From positions 186,001 to 250,000 of the forward strand of contig JAXJXV010000014.1 in assembly GCA_036307305.1 (NCBI GenBank): a stretch of DNA of 64,000 nt, read 5' to 3'. A program made the translations under genes and the position numbers. This document shows positions 42,731 through 50,834 of this stretch, in pieces. The notes beneath the pieces are model-generated. The model saw only the letters and a list, made by a program, of their open reading frames with translations. It ran no database searches and had not been told where the DNA came from. Source of the stretch: SIG607 sp036307305 (GTDB taxonomy: Bacteria; Bacillota; Clostridia; Oscillospirales; Acutalibacteraceae). Positions within the stretch are counted from its first letter, which is position 1. The number at the start of each line of letters is the position of its first letter.

Positions 42731-43159
42731 ATGTGGGAAATTAATTTGTTGTCACAGTGCATTACAGGGGGATACTCGTTAATAGTGGGTTTCTGTTTTG
42801 CGCTGTTTTATGATTTGTTTAAAGGTTACAGAAAGGTATTTAATAGCAATGGACTGTCGGTGTTTTTTCAGGATGTTTTCGTTAGCGTTATAATTACCGT
42901 ATTTACTTTCCTGTTACTTATTGCAAGATGTAACGGTGAAATACGGGGTTATGTTTTGGTAGGTGAACTGCTCGGCTTTTGGTTATATCGTGTTACTTTA
43001 TCTTTATTATTTTTAAAATTAATTATTTATTTGTATAAAAAAATTGCAGTATTAAATAGGCTGTATATTAAAGGCGTTGACGATTTTTCAGGTATTATAA
43101 AACGGCTTTATGATAAAATGTTGTTTTTTTGCAAAAAAATTAATAAAAAAGGCATTTAA
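42731..43159 (+). CDS. yabQ: Spore cortex protein YabQ
   Basis: 142 aa integral membrane protein with about three or four helices (SLIVGFCFALFYDLFKGYRKVF near 15-37; VFVSVIITVFTFLLLI near 50-65; a third near 80-105) and a basic tail. YabQ localises to the forespore membrane and is needed for cortex synthesis in Bacillus. Little sequence conservation is expected in this family; identity relies mainly on the first helix and on position after yabP. Confidence 0.88.
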   Translation: MWEINLLSQCITGGYSLIVGFCFALFYDLFKGYRKVFNSNGLSVFFQDVFVSVIITVFTFLLLIARCNGEIRGYVLVGELLGFWLYRVTLSLLFLKLIIYLYKKIAVLNRLYIKGVDDFSGIIKRLYDKMLFFCKKINKKGI

Positions 43160-43172
43160 AAAGAAAAAACTC

Positions 43173-43202
43173 TTGAAAAAATATACTGAGATGTAGTATA
43201 CT
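43173..43202 (+). promoter_or_regulatory. Promoter before divIC
   Basis: TTGAAA (43173-43178), 18-bp spacer, TATACT (43197-43202), about 40 bp before the divIC ATG. It separates vegetative divIC from the sporulation genes upstream. Confidence 0.5.
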
Positions 43203-43241
43203 CATAATGATAGATAATGTAAGCTATGAAATGGGATTTTT

Positions 43242-43526
43242 ATGAAAAAACATAAACAAAAAAGTATTATTTTGCGGGTTCTCGTTTTGTGCGTTGCTTT
43301 GTATTTCGTTTTTTCTCTATCAACCCTTTGGGCTGATTTAGTAAAGGGTAGAGCAACACTGCATTCAATCAACGAAGAAATTGCCGCAACCGACAGAACT
43401 ATCGGTGAATATAAGGAATTGCTGAGCGAAGGCAACGAAACCAAAATAATTGAAAAAGCAGCCAGAGAACGTCTTGGCTATGTTTTTGAGGACGAGCAGG
43501 TTTATATTGATGTGTCTGCAAACTAA
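43242..43526 (+). CDS. divIC: DivIC/FtsB-type septum formation initiator
   Basis: 94 aa bitopic protein: basic N-terminus, one membrane helix (IILRVLVLCVALYFVFSLSTLW, about 9-30), then an extracellular coiled coil (about 38-66) and the conserved end KAARERLGYVFEDEQVYIDV. Forms the FtsL-DivIB-DivIC divisome complex. Its place between yabQ and yabR is the Bacillus order. Confidence 0.92.
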   Translation: MKKHKQKSIILRVLVLCVALYFVFSLSTLWADLVKGRATLHSINEEIAATDRTIGEYKELLSEGNETKIIEKAARERLGYVFEDEQVYIDVSAN

Positions 43527-43569
43527 TTTTATTAGTTTTTATAAATTTTAAGGGGGAACTGCATAATTT

Positions 43570-44022
43570 ATGCAAATCGAAGTAGGACAGATTGTTGAGG
43601 GTAAAATTACAGGAATTACTAATTTTGGAGTTTTTGTTGATTTAGGCGACTCAAAAAGCGGAATGGTACATATTTCTGAAGTGGCTCGTAGTTATGTTAC
43701 GGACATTCATGAGCATGTAAAAGAAAACGACGTTGTGAAAATGAAGGTGCTTAGTATTGGCGATGACGGAAAAATCAGCCTTAGTATTAAACGCGCTCAG
43801 GAAGAACCTAAAAAAGCAGTCTTTGAGAAAAAAGCAAATGCTGAAAAGCGTCAACCTACCAAAATAGATTCTTCATATACATGGGCTCCAAAAAAACAGG
43901 AACCAGCCTCCTTCGAAGAAATGATGAATCGCTTTAAACAGACGAGTGATGAAAAGTTCTCTGACTTAAAGCGCAAGAATCCCGAAACCCGCCGTTCAAA
44001 GCGCGGTGCAGGCGTTAAATGA
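43570..44022 (+). CDS. yabR: S1-domain RNA-binding protein (YabR-type)
   Basis: 150 aa. Residues about 1-72 are one S1 domain (VGQIVEGKITGITNFGVFVDL...GMVHISEVA), the rest a basic, disordered tail ending RRSKRGAGVK. S1 proteins of this group bind RNA, possibly at the ribosome; the function of YabR is unknown. In Bacillus spoIIE comes next; here a fumarase subunit does, so synteny ends at this point. Confidence 0.9.
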   Translation: MQIEVGQIVEGKITGITNFGVFVDLGDSKSGMVHISEVARSYVTDIHEHVKENDVVKMKVLSIGDDGKISLSIKRAQEEPKKAVFEKKANAEKRQPTKIDSSYTWAPKKQEPASFEEMMNRFKQTSDEKFSDLKRKNPETRRSKRGAGVK

Positions 44023-44028
44023 TTTTGC

Positions 44029-44054
44029 GGCAGACGGTAAGTCTGCCCTTTTTT
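44029..44054 (+). terminator. Terminator after yabR
   Basis: GGCAGAC (44029-44035) pairs with GTCTGCC (44041-44047) around GGTAA, followed by CTTTTTT. Confidence 0.85.
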
Positions 44055-44073
44055 CTGAAAGGAACAGTTTAAA

Positions 44074-44916
44074 GTGAGAGATGTTTCGGTAAATTTAATA
44101 AGAGACAAAGTGGCTAAGCTATGCATTAGCGCCAACAAAACTTTACCTTGTGATTTAGTATCTAAAATATCTGAATGTGCCGTATGTGAAAGAAATTCAA
44201 CCGCTGCTTCTATACTTAAAGATTTGCAGGATAACATTGTTGCCGCAAAGGAAATGGATATACCTGTTTGTCAGGATACGGGTATGGCTGTTGTTTTTTT
44301 GAGTATCGGTCAGGAGGTGCATTTAACAGACGGTAACTTAAGGGATGCCGTTAACGAGGGTGTCAGATTAGGTTATAATCAAGGACTTCTCAGAAAAAGT
44401 GTTGTATCCGACCCGCTTTGTCGTGTAAACACAAATGATAATACTCCTGCCGTTATTCATATTGATATCGTTGAGGGAAGCAATGTGGAGATTACCGTTG
44501 CTCCAAAAGGCTTTGGCAGTGAAAATATGAGTAAAATATATATGCTTAATCCGTCCGATTCACGTCAGGGTGTTATTAATGCTGTTTTGTCTGCTGTAAA
44601 ATCTGCAGCTTCAAATCCTTGTCCGCCAATGGTTGTGGGTGTGGGCATCGGCGGTGATTTTGAACAGTGCGCATTTTTATCTAAAAAAGCCCTTTGCAGA
44701 AGCAGTGAAATCCGAAACGCTAACGAGTATTACCGTGAGCTTGAGGATGAATTACTAAAAGAAATTAACAAATTAGATATAGGTCCTCAAGGCTTTGGCG
44801 GTGACACTACAGCCTTGTACGTTAATATTGAAACTGCGTCTACACATATTGCCGGTCTTCCCGTTGCAGTAAATATCGGTTGTCACGTTACACGACACGA
44901 ATCCTGTGTGATTTAG
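44074..44916 (+). CDS. fumA: Class I fumarate hydratase, alpha subunit
   Basis: 280 aa, GTG start with AAAGGAAC upstream. Iron-sulfur fumarase or L(+)-tartrate dehydratase alpha chain: VCQDTGMAVVF near residue 66 supplies one cluster Cys, NPCPPMVVGVGIGG near 187 the second, and NIGCHVTRH near 270 a conserved end. The enzyme needs a beta chain (FumB/TtdB type, about 180 aa), normally encoded immediately downstream. No such gene is in this window: rlmL follows after 12 bp. The beta gene may be elsewhere, or the alpha subunit may be an orphan. Fumarate versus tartrate cannot be told apart from the sequence. Confidence 0.88.
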   Translation: MRDVSVNLIRDKVAKLCISANKTLPCDLVSKISECAVCERNSTAASILKDLQDNIVAAKEMDIPVCQDTGMAVVFLSIGQEVHLTDGNLRDAVNEGVRLGYNQGLLRKSVVSDPLCRVNTNDNTPAVIHIDIVEGSNVEITVAPKGFGSENMSKIYMLNPSDSRQGVINAVLSAVKSAASNPCPPMVVGVGIGGDFEQCAFLSKKALCRSSEIRNANEYYRELEDELLKEINKLDIGPQGFGGDTTALYVNIETASTHIAGLPVAVNIGCHVTRHESCVI

Positions 44917-44928
44917 AAGGAAAAGTTT

Positions 44929-46053
44929 ATGAGTATTATAAAAATGGTTGCACCTTGCCTTTTTGGTATTGAGGGTATTGCCGCTGATGAATTTAAAAGA
45001 ATGGGTTTTGAGGATGTTCGGGCTGAAAACGGACGCGTCTTGCTTTCTGGAGATGAAAACTTGCTTGTGAGAGCAAATATAAATTCCCGATTTGCCGAGC
45101 GTATCCTTATTCGTATGGGTGAGTTTGAAGCCTATACGTTTACAGAGCTTTTTGATAATGTTAAAAATATACCTTGGGAAAATTTCATAGGTAAGGATGA
45201 CGCTTTTCCTGTAAACGGATGGAGTATCAATTCTCAACTGACAAGTATACCTGACTGTCAGTCTATTATAAAGAAAGCAATTGTGGAACGCCTTAAATTA
45301 AAGTATGGTATTTCTTGGTTTGAGGAAACTGCTACTGAGTATAAAATTCGTTTTTCTATTCATAAGAACAGAGTAACCATGATGATTGATACTTCTGGTG
45401 AGGGTCTTCACAAGCGTGGTTACAGACGTAATTCAAATGCGGCTCCTTTAAAGGAGACTCTTGCCGCCGCTATTTGTGATATGGCTCGTATTTATCCCGA
45501 TACAAAAGTGTTTGACCCTTTCTGCGGTTCGGGTACGCTGCTTATTGAATCGGCAATGATGGCTAAAAAAATGGCGCCGGGTCTGAGACGTAGCTTTGCC
45601 GCCGAACGTTTTCCTTTTATAAGTGAAAACGTATGGCGCGAAGAGAGAGCGAGAGCGCAGAGCCTTATACTGACCGATATTGATTTCAGGGCAGTTGGCT
45701 ATGATATTGACCCTGAGGCTGTAAAACTGACGGAACATAACGCTAAATTTGCAGGTGTTGATAAATACGTTAAGGCTTCAGTTGCTGATATCAGAGATTT
45801 TAAATCCCCTCGCGAGAGATGTCTGGTACTTGCTAATCCGCCTTATGGTGAAAGATTGCTGGACGTAAGACAGGCGGAAGAACTATATAAGATTATGGGT
45901 GATAAATTTATTTTCGGTGATGGTCAAAAATATTTTATAATCAGTCCGCATGATGAGTTTGAAAAATTTTTCGGGGGTAGTGCTGATAAACGTCGTAAGC
46001 TTTATAACGGTATGATTAAGTGTCAGCTATATATGTATTTTAAAAACAGATAG
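44929..46053 (+). CDS. rlmL: THUMP-domain rRNA guanine-N2 methyltransferase (RlmL/YpsC type)
   Basis: 374 aa. N-terminal ferredoxin-like and THUMP region (about 1-155) binds RNA; the Rossmann methyltransferase domain follows with DPFCGSGTLLIE near residue 202 and the catalytic LANPPYGERL near 303, typical of N2-guanine methylation. Family members modify 23S rRNA. Full length, 12 bp after fumA and 10 bp before the lipid-kinase gene. It ends in TAG. Confidence 0.92.
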   Translation: MSIIKMVAPCLFGIEGIAADEFKRMGFEDVRAENGRVLLSGDENLLVRANINSRFAERILIRMGEFEAYTFTELFDNVKNIPWENFIGKDDAFPVNGWSINSQLTSIPDCQSIIKKAIVERLKLKYGISWFEETATEYKIRFSIHKNRVTMMIDTSGEGLHKRGYRRNSNAAPLKETLAAAICDMARIYPDTKVFDPFCGSGTLLIESAMMAKKMAPGLRRSFAAERFPFISENVWREERARAQSLILTDIDFRAVGYDIDPEAVKLTEHNAKFAGVDKYVKASVADIRDFKSPRERCLVLANPPYGERLLDVRQAEELYKIMGDKFIFGDGQKYFIISPHDEFEKFFGGSADKRRKLYNGMIKCQLYMYFKNR

Positions 46054-46063
46054 GGGGATAGGG

Positions 46064-46987
46064 ATGAGGTATGTATTTATCATAAACCCTGCCGCAGGTA
46101 AAGGTAAAGTGGTTAAACAGCTATGTGAGGAAATTGCAGAATACTGTTCTTTACATAAGCTCGAATATGCCGTACAGATAACCACTGCCAGAGGCGATGC
46201 CCAGCGTTTTGCAAACGAACATGCTAAAAAAGGCGATGACGTTACTATATTTTTAGCAGGCGGCGAGGGTACCGTATTTGAGGCGCTCAACGGTGTCTTC
46301 GGTTATGATAACGTATGTCTTGCCGTTATCCCTATTGGTTCTGCAAATGACTTCCTTAAATTCTTTCCTAAAGATTTAAAATCTGCTTTCAGAAGCATTA
46401 ATGAACAAATTAATGGTAAACCGATAAAAATGGATATAATCAGAGCAGGGGATAAATATTGCCTTAACGGTTGCTCGGTTGGAATGGATGCTGTTGTAGC
46501 AAAATATATGAATGATTTCAGAAGAATACCTTTTGTCAGCGGAAGTATGGCGTATAACCTAGCTATTGTAAAGTGCTTTCTGGGTAAAATCGGTTGCCGT
46601 CTTTTCTTAAAGGCTGACGAAAGTGATTTAGGCAGTAAAAAATGTTTATTTGCGGTGGTGGCAAACGGTCCTGCTTACGGTGGAGGTTATCTGGCGGCAC
46701 CTGACGCAGTTCCGTTTGACGGTATTCTGAATTACACTATAGTTGAAAATATAAGCAAGTTAAAAATACTTCGTTTTATTGGTCGGTATAAAAAGGGAGA
46801 AATCGACGGGTTACCCTTTGTACATAGAGAAAAATGCAGTACCTTTGCTATAAGTAGTACAGAAAACGTACCCGTTAATTTAGACGGTGAAATTTTTGAA
46901 ATGAAGGAAGTTGATTTCGAAATTATAAAAAGCGGTGTCAATTTCCTTTTACCAAACTCAGTCTGTAAACTTTTATTTAAAAATTAA
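46064..46987 (+). CDS. DAGK-like lipid kinase family protein with altered signature
   Basis: 307 aa, two-domain fold of the diacylglycerol/sphingosine kinase family. NPAAGKGK (residues 7-14) matches the start of the ATP domain. The usual catalytic GGDGT loop reads GGEGT (near 66-70), and the next motif reads PIGSANDF where GTxNDFA is usual. The C-terminal substrate domain has NGCSVGMDAVVAKY and NGPAYGGGYLAAPDA. It probably phosphorylates diacylglycerol or a related lipid at the membrane, but the D-to-E and T-to-A changes leave activity open. No convincing terminator follows. Confidence 0.82.
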   Translation: MRYVFIINPAAGKGKVVKQLCEEIAEYCSLHKLEYAVQITTARGDAQRFANEHAKKGDDVTIFLAGGEGTVFEALNGVFGYDNVCLAVIPIGSANDFLKFFPKDLKSAFRSINEQINGKPIKMDIIRAGDKYCLNGCSVGMDAVVAKYMNDFRRIPFVSGSMAYNLAIVKCFLGKIGCRLFLKADESDLGSKKCLFAVVANGPAYGGGYLAAPDAVPFDGILNYTIVENISKLKILRFIGRYKKGEIDGLPFVHREKCSTFAISSTENVPVNLDGEIFEMKEVDFEIIKSGVNFLLPNSVCKLLFKN

Positions 46988-46997
46988 TAAATAGGTA

Positions 46998-47024
46998 TTG
47001 ATTTTTGGAAAAATAAGGTATAAT
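46998..47024 (+). promoter_or_regulatory. Probable promoter of groES-groEL
   Basis: TATAAT (47019-47024) with TTGATT (46998-47003, 15-bp spacer) or the overlapping TATTGA (17-bp spacer) as -35. Two more TATAAT hexamers follow at 47046 and 47054. No CIRCE (TTAGCACTC-N9-GAGTGCTAA) is present; ATTAACGC/GCGTATAAT at about 47031-47051 is only an imperfect inverted repeat. Confidence 0.45.
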
Positions 47025-47082
47025 ATATGTATTAACGCTTTGGCGTATAATGATATAATAATAGTTTTTTGGAGGTATTTTT

Positions 47083-47370
47083 ATGAATATCAAACCTTTA
47101 TCGGATAATGTTGTTATCCGTCTTACCGAAGCTGAGGAGACCACTAAAAGCGGTATTATTCTCACTTCTGCTGCTAAGGAGAAACCACAGATTGCAGAGG
47201 TTATAGCTGTAGGTCCGGGCGCATACGATAATAATGGTAATCTTGTGCCTATGACAGTTAAGGTGGGCGATAAGGTTATAACAGGAAAATATGCAGGTAA
47301 TGAAGTTAAAATTGATTCTGATGAGTTTATAGTTGTTAGAATTTCTGATATTTTAGCTATTGTTGAATAA
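47083..47370 (+). CDS. groES: Co-chaperonin GroES
   Basis: 95 aa, full length. MNIKPLSDNVVIR opening, mobile loop (EAEETTKSGIILTSAAKEKPQ, residues about 15-35) that docks on GroEL, and the C-terminal SDEFIVVRISDILAIVE. GGAGG is 8 nt before the ATG. It caps GroEL for protein folding and is 14 bp before groEL. Confidence 0.97.
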   Translation: MNIKPLSDNVVIRLTEAEETTKSGIILTSAAKEKPQIAEVIAVGPGAYDNNGNLVPMTVKVGDKVITGKYAGNEVKIDSDEFIVVRISDILAIVE

Positions 47371-47384
47371 GGAGTGTTAGGATT

Positions 47385-49022
47385 ATGGCTAAAGACGTAA
47401 TTTTTGGCGAGGAAGCTCGTAAAAAGCTTCAATCAGGTGTTGACCAACTTGCAAATGCGGTTAAGGTAACGTTAGGTCCTAAGGGAAGAAACGTTGTTCT
47501 TGATAAGAAATTCGGTTCTCCTCTTATTACAAATGACGGTGTTACTATTGCTAAGGATATAGAGCTTGACGACCCGTTTGAAAATATGGGCGCTCAGCTT
47601 GTAAAAGAAGTATCCGTAAAGACCAATGATGCTGCGGGTGACGGTACAACTACCGCTACCGTTTTGGCTCAGGCTCTTATTTGTGAGGGTATGAAAAACG
47701 TGGCTGCAGGTGCTAATCCAATGGTTGTTAAAAAGGGAATAGCAAAGGCTGTTGAGGCAGCAGTAAATACAGTTGTTTCCAATTCTAAAAAGGTTACCTG
47801 TAGCGAGGATATCGCAAGAGTAGCTACTGTATCTGCAGGTGATGAATTTATCGGCGGCCTTATTGCTGAAGCTATGGAAAAGGTATCCGCTGACGGCGTT
47901 ATTACTGTGGAAGAATCCAATACTGCTGATACTTACATTGACGTTGTTGAGGGTATGCAGTTTGACAGAGGCTATATCACACCTTATATGGCAACCGATA
48001 CAGATAAAATGGAAGCCGTTATTGACGATGCTCTTATTCTTATTACCGATAAGAAGATTTCTTCTATTCAGGAAATTCTTCCTCTTCTCGAGCAGATTGT
48101 ACAGACCGGCAAAAAGCTTGTAATTGTTGCTGAGGATATTGAAGGCGACGCTCTGTCTAACCTTATCATTAACAAGCTTCGCGGTGTGTTTACCTGTGTT
48201 GGTGTCAAGGCTCCAGGTTTTGGTGACAGAAGAAAGGAAATGCTTCGTGATATTGCTATCCTTACGGGCGGTGAGGTTATTACTGAAGAATTGGGTCTTG
48301 AACTTAAGGACGCAACTCTTGACCTTCTCGGTAAGGCTTCTCAGGTTAAGGTTGGTAAGGAAACTACCGTTATCGTTGACGGCGCAGGTGACTCCAATCT
48401 TATTTATGAGCGTATCAATCAGATTAAAGCTCAGATTGAAACTACAACCTCTGAATTTGATAAGGAAAAACTTCAGGAAAGACTTGCAAAACTTGCAGGT
48501 GGCGTAGCTGTTGTTAAGGTGGGCGCCGCTACTGAAATAGAAATGAAAGAAAAGAAGCTTAGAATTGAAGACGCACTTTCTGCTACAAAAGCTGCTGTTG
48601 CCGAGGGTATCGTTGCAGGTGGCGGTGTTGCTCTTGTTAACGCTATTGATTCTGTAAAGGCTTTACTTGATGTTACTGACGGCGATGAAAAGACAGGCGT
48701 TAATATTGTTCTCAAATCTCTTGAGGCTCCTATTCGTCAGATAGCTTCTAATGCAGGTCTTGAGGGTTCTGTAATTATTGATAAGATTCTTTCTTCAGGA
48801 AAAGTAAATTACGGCTTTGATGCATATAAAGAGGTTTATACCGATATGATAGAAGCAGGTATAGTTGACCCGACGATGGTAACACGTTCTGCACTTCAGA
48901 ATGCTGCTTCCGTAGCTGCTATGGTGCTAACAACCGAAACGCTCGTTGCCGATAAAAAAGAGGATGCTCAGGCAGCCGCTAATGCAGCTGCCGCAGCCGC
49001 TGCACAGGGCGGAATGTATTAA
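47385..49022 (+). CDS. groEL: Chaperonin GroEL
   Basis: 545 aa, full-length Hsp60. ATP-binding GDGTTTATVLAQ near residue 85, KVTLGPKGRNVVLDK near 28, and VEEGIVAGGG-type block (VAEGIVAGGGVALV) near 405. The tail, Ala-rich then QGGMY, replaces the usual GGM repeats. It forms the 14-mer folding chamber with GroES. The terminator at 49031 ends the operon. Confidence 0.98.
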   Translation: MAKDVIFGEEARKKLQSGVDQLANAVKVTLGPKGRNVVLDKKFGSPLITNDGVTIAKDIELDDPFENMGAQLVKEVSVKTNDAAGDGTTTATVLAQALICEGMKNVAAGANPMVVKKGIAKAVEAAVNTVVSNSKKVTCSEDIARVATVSAGDEFIGGLIAEAMEKVSADGVITVEESNTADTYIDVVEGMQFDRGYITPYMATDTDKMEAVIDDALILITDKKISSIQEILPLLEQIVQTGKKLVIVAEDIEGDALSNLIINKLRGVFTCVGVKAPGFGDRRKEMLRDIAILTGGEVITEELGLELKDATLDLLGKASQVKVGKETTVIVDGAGDSNLIYERINQIKAQIETTTSEFDKEKLQERLAKLAGGVAVVKVGAATEIEMKEKKLRIEDALSATKAAVAEGIVAGGGVALVNAIDSVKALLDVTDGDEKTGVNIVLKSLEAPIRQIASNAGLEGSVIIDKILSSGKVNYGFDAYKEVYTDMIEAGIVDPTMVTRSALQNAASVAAMVLTTETLVADKKEDAQAAANAAAAAAAQGGMY

Positions 49023-49030
49023 TTTTTAGA

Positions 49031-49060
49031 AAGAAACCACCTGTTTTCAGGTGGTTTCTT
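49031..49060 (+). terminator. Terminator after groEL
   Basis: AAGAAACCACCTG (49031-49043), TTTT loop, CAGGTGGTTTCTT (49048-49060): a 13-bp perfect stem. Confidence 0.85.
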
Positions 49061-49098
49061 ATGTTTTTGAAAATTTTTAAAAAAAGTTAAAATTTATG

Positions 49099-49127
49099 TT
49101 GACAAACAGATACTCTTATGGTAATAT
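49099..49127 (+). promoter_or_regulatory. Promoter of tRNA-Leu
   Basis: TTGACA (49099-49104), 17-bp spacer, TAATAT (49122-49127); an overlapping perfect TATAAT lies 3 bp further at 20-bp spacing. Confidence 0.65.
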
Positions 49128-49142
49128 AATTAAGTCGCAAAT

Positions 49143-49227
49143 GCGAGTGTGCTGGAACTGGCAGACAGGCACGTTTGAGGGGCGTGTGTTGCATGACGTA
49201 CGGGTTCAAGTCCCGTCACTCGCACCA
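49143..49227 (+). tRNA. tRNA-Leu (anticodon GAG)
   Basis: 85 nt with encoded CCA. Acceptor stem GCGAGTG/CACTCGC; D-arm with GGCAGACAGGC; anticodon stem CACGT/GCGTG (one G-U) around loop TTGAGGG, anticodon GAG reading CUU/CUC; a long class-II variable arm; T-arm ACGGG-TTCAAGT-CCCGT. The long arm plus G20-region sequence identifies leucine. Standing alone with its own promoter and terminator. Confidence 0.95.
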
Positions 49228-49265
49228 AAATCCGAAATGAACTGGTTGTTCGTTTCGGATTTTTT
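49228..49265 (+). terminator. Terminator after tRNA-Leu
   Basis: AAATCCGAAA (49228-49237) pairs with TTTCGGATTT (49253-49262) around a 15-nt loop, ending in a T-run. Confidence 0.8.
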
Positions 49266-49289
49266 ATTAGTAGTTTATAAGGTGGTATT

Positions 49290-50702
49290 ATGAAAAAATT
49301 ATCAAACTTGAAGCCTGAGCGAGTATTTCACTATTTTGAGGAAATATGTTCGATTCCGCACGGTTCGGGCAACACTTCAAAAATCAGCGATTACTGTGTT
49401 GAATTTGCGAAGAAAAACAATCTTGAATATATAAGAGAAGAAATTGGCAACGTTATCATTAAAAAACTCGCTTCCCTTGGTAAAGAAAATTCTCCTGTTA
49501 TTGTCTTGCAGGGTCATATTGATATGGTTTGTGAAAAAAATCCCGATTCAACCATTGATTTCGAAAGGGATGGAATTGATGTATATTTTGAAGACGGTTT
49601 TGTTAAAGCAAATGGGACAACCCTTGGCGGTGATAATGGGATTGCAGTTGCTATGTGTATGGCGTTGCTGGAAGATACAACAATTAAGCATCCGCCATTA
49701 GAAGTTCTTTTTACTGTTGACGAAGAAACGGGTATGTATGGCGCTAAAGCTCTTTGTAGTGAAAATATTAAGGGCAGAAAGCTAATTAACATCGACTCTG
49801 AGGAAGAGGGGATTTTTACCGTAAGCTGTGCAGGAGGTATACGCGCCGTAGTTAATATTCCCGTGTCTATGCAGAATAATTTTAAAAAATGCTATAAAGT
49901 AGTTGTAACGGGACTTTTAGGAGGACATTCTGGCGTTGATATAGATAAGGGCAGACTAAATGCTAATAAGGTATGCGCACAGCTTTTAGGCGAGATTAAG
50001 GATTTTAATCTCATTAGTATTAACGGCGGACTTAAGGATAATGCGATTACTTCTCATTGCGAAGCTGTTATAGCCTCTGAATGTGATATTAGTACAGTAA
50101 TAAGCGATTTCCTTAAAACCATTGATAAACAAAATGACAACAGACTGGAAATACTTGTTGAAGCTACTAAATGTTATGATAGGTCAATGGATAGTATTTC
50201 TACTAAAAACGTATTAAACTTTTTGATTGACGTACCAAACGGAATTATTGGCTGGAGTAAAGATATTAAAGGGCTGGTTGAAACCTCATTAAATCTTGGC
50301 ATTTTAACTACTGATTCAGAAAAGGTTACCGCTTCTTTTGCGTTAAGAAGCAGTGTGAACGGTGAAAAAATCAAGCTATTGGAACAAGTCAGACAGTGCG
50401 CACAGCAGAATAACGGTGAATTTGAGAGCGAGGGCGATTATCCCGCTTGGGAATACAACAAGAAATCTACCCTTAGAGATAAAATGGTTTCGGTTTTTGA
50501 AGAAATGTATGGAAAGGCTCCCGAAATCATTGCTATACACGCCGGTCTTGAGTGTGGCCTACTAAGTGAAAAGCTTGATGGGCTTGATGCGGTGTCAATC
50601 GGTCCCAATATGTTTGACATTCATACGCCGCGTGAACGACTGAATGTTGAATCAACAAATCGTGTTTATAGCTTTCTCTTAGAATTACTGAAAAAATTGT
50701 GA
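49290..50702 (+). CDS. pepD: Aminoacyl-histidine dipeptidase (PepD, M20 family)
   Basis: 470 aa cytosolic dizinc dipeptidase, cleaving Xaa-His and other dipeptides. Zinc-binding blocks in order: LQGHIDMVCEK near residue 75 (His and Asp), GGDNGIAVAM near 112 (bridging Asp), DEETGM near 145 (catalytic Glu pair), NIDSEEEG near 168. A lid/dimerisation domain is inserted in the middle. AAGGTGG precedes the ATG. Single-gene unit flanked by terminators. Confidence 0.94.
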   Translation: MKKLSNLKPERVFHYFEEICSIPHGSGNTSKISDYCVEFAKKNNLEYIREEIGNVIIKKLASLGKENSPVIVLQGHIDMVCEKNPDSTIDFERDGIDVYFEDGFVKANGTTLGGDNGIAVAMCMALLEDTTIKHPPLEVLFTVDEETGMYGAKALCSENIKGRKLINIDSEEEGIFTVSCAGGIRAVVNIPVSMQNNFKKCYKVVVTGLLGGHSGVDIDKGRLNANKVCAQLLGEIKDFNLISINGGLKDNAITSHCEAVIASECDISTVISDFLKTIDKQNDNRLEILVEATKCYDRSMDSISTKNVLNFLIDVPNGIIGWSKDIKGLVETSLNLGILTTDSEKVTASFALRSSVNGEKIKLLEQVRQCAQQNNGEFESEGDYPAWEYNKKSTLRDKMVSVFEEMYGKAPEIIAIHAGLECGLLSEKLDGLDAVSIGPNMFDIHTPRERLNVESTNRVYSFLLELLKKL

Positions 50703-50703
50703 T

Positions 50704-50731
50704 AAAAAGGCAGGAAATTTCCTGCCTTTTT
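50704..50731 (+). terminator. Terminator after pepD
   Basis: AAAAAGGCAGG (50704-50714) pairs with CCTGCCTTTTT (50721-50731) across AAATTT. Confidence 0.85.
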
Positions 50732-50732
50732 A

Positions 50733-50761
50733 TTGCATATTGTTGAATTTTATGTTAATAT
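50733..50761 (+). promoter_or_regulatory. Promoter of the AraC-type regulator gene
   Basis: TTGCAT (50733-50738), 17-bp spacer, TAATAT (50756-50761). It argues that translation starts downstream of this point. Confidence 0.55.
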
Positions 50762-50834
50762 ATATCTGTCAAAAAAAAGAATAATATTGCTAATATATGA
50801 ACAATATGATAATGCTTTGAATTGTGGTGATTGT

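Noticed and set aside
48124..48507. Leu/Arg-rich open frame inside groEL.
   Set aside because: Shadow frame of a highly expressed gene; no start signals.
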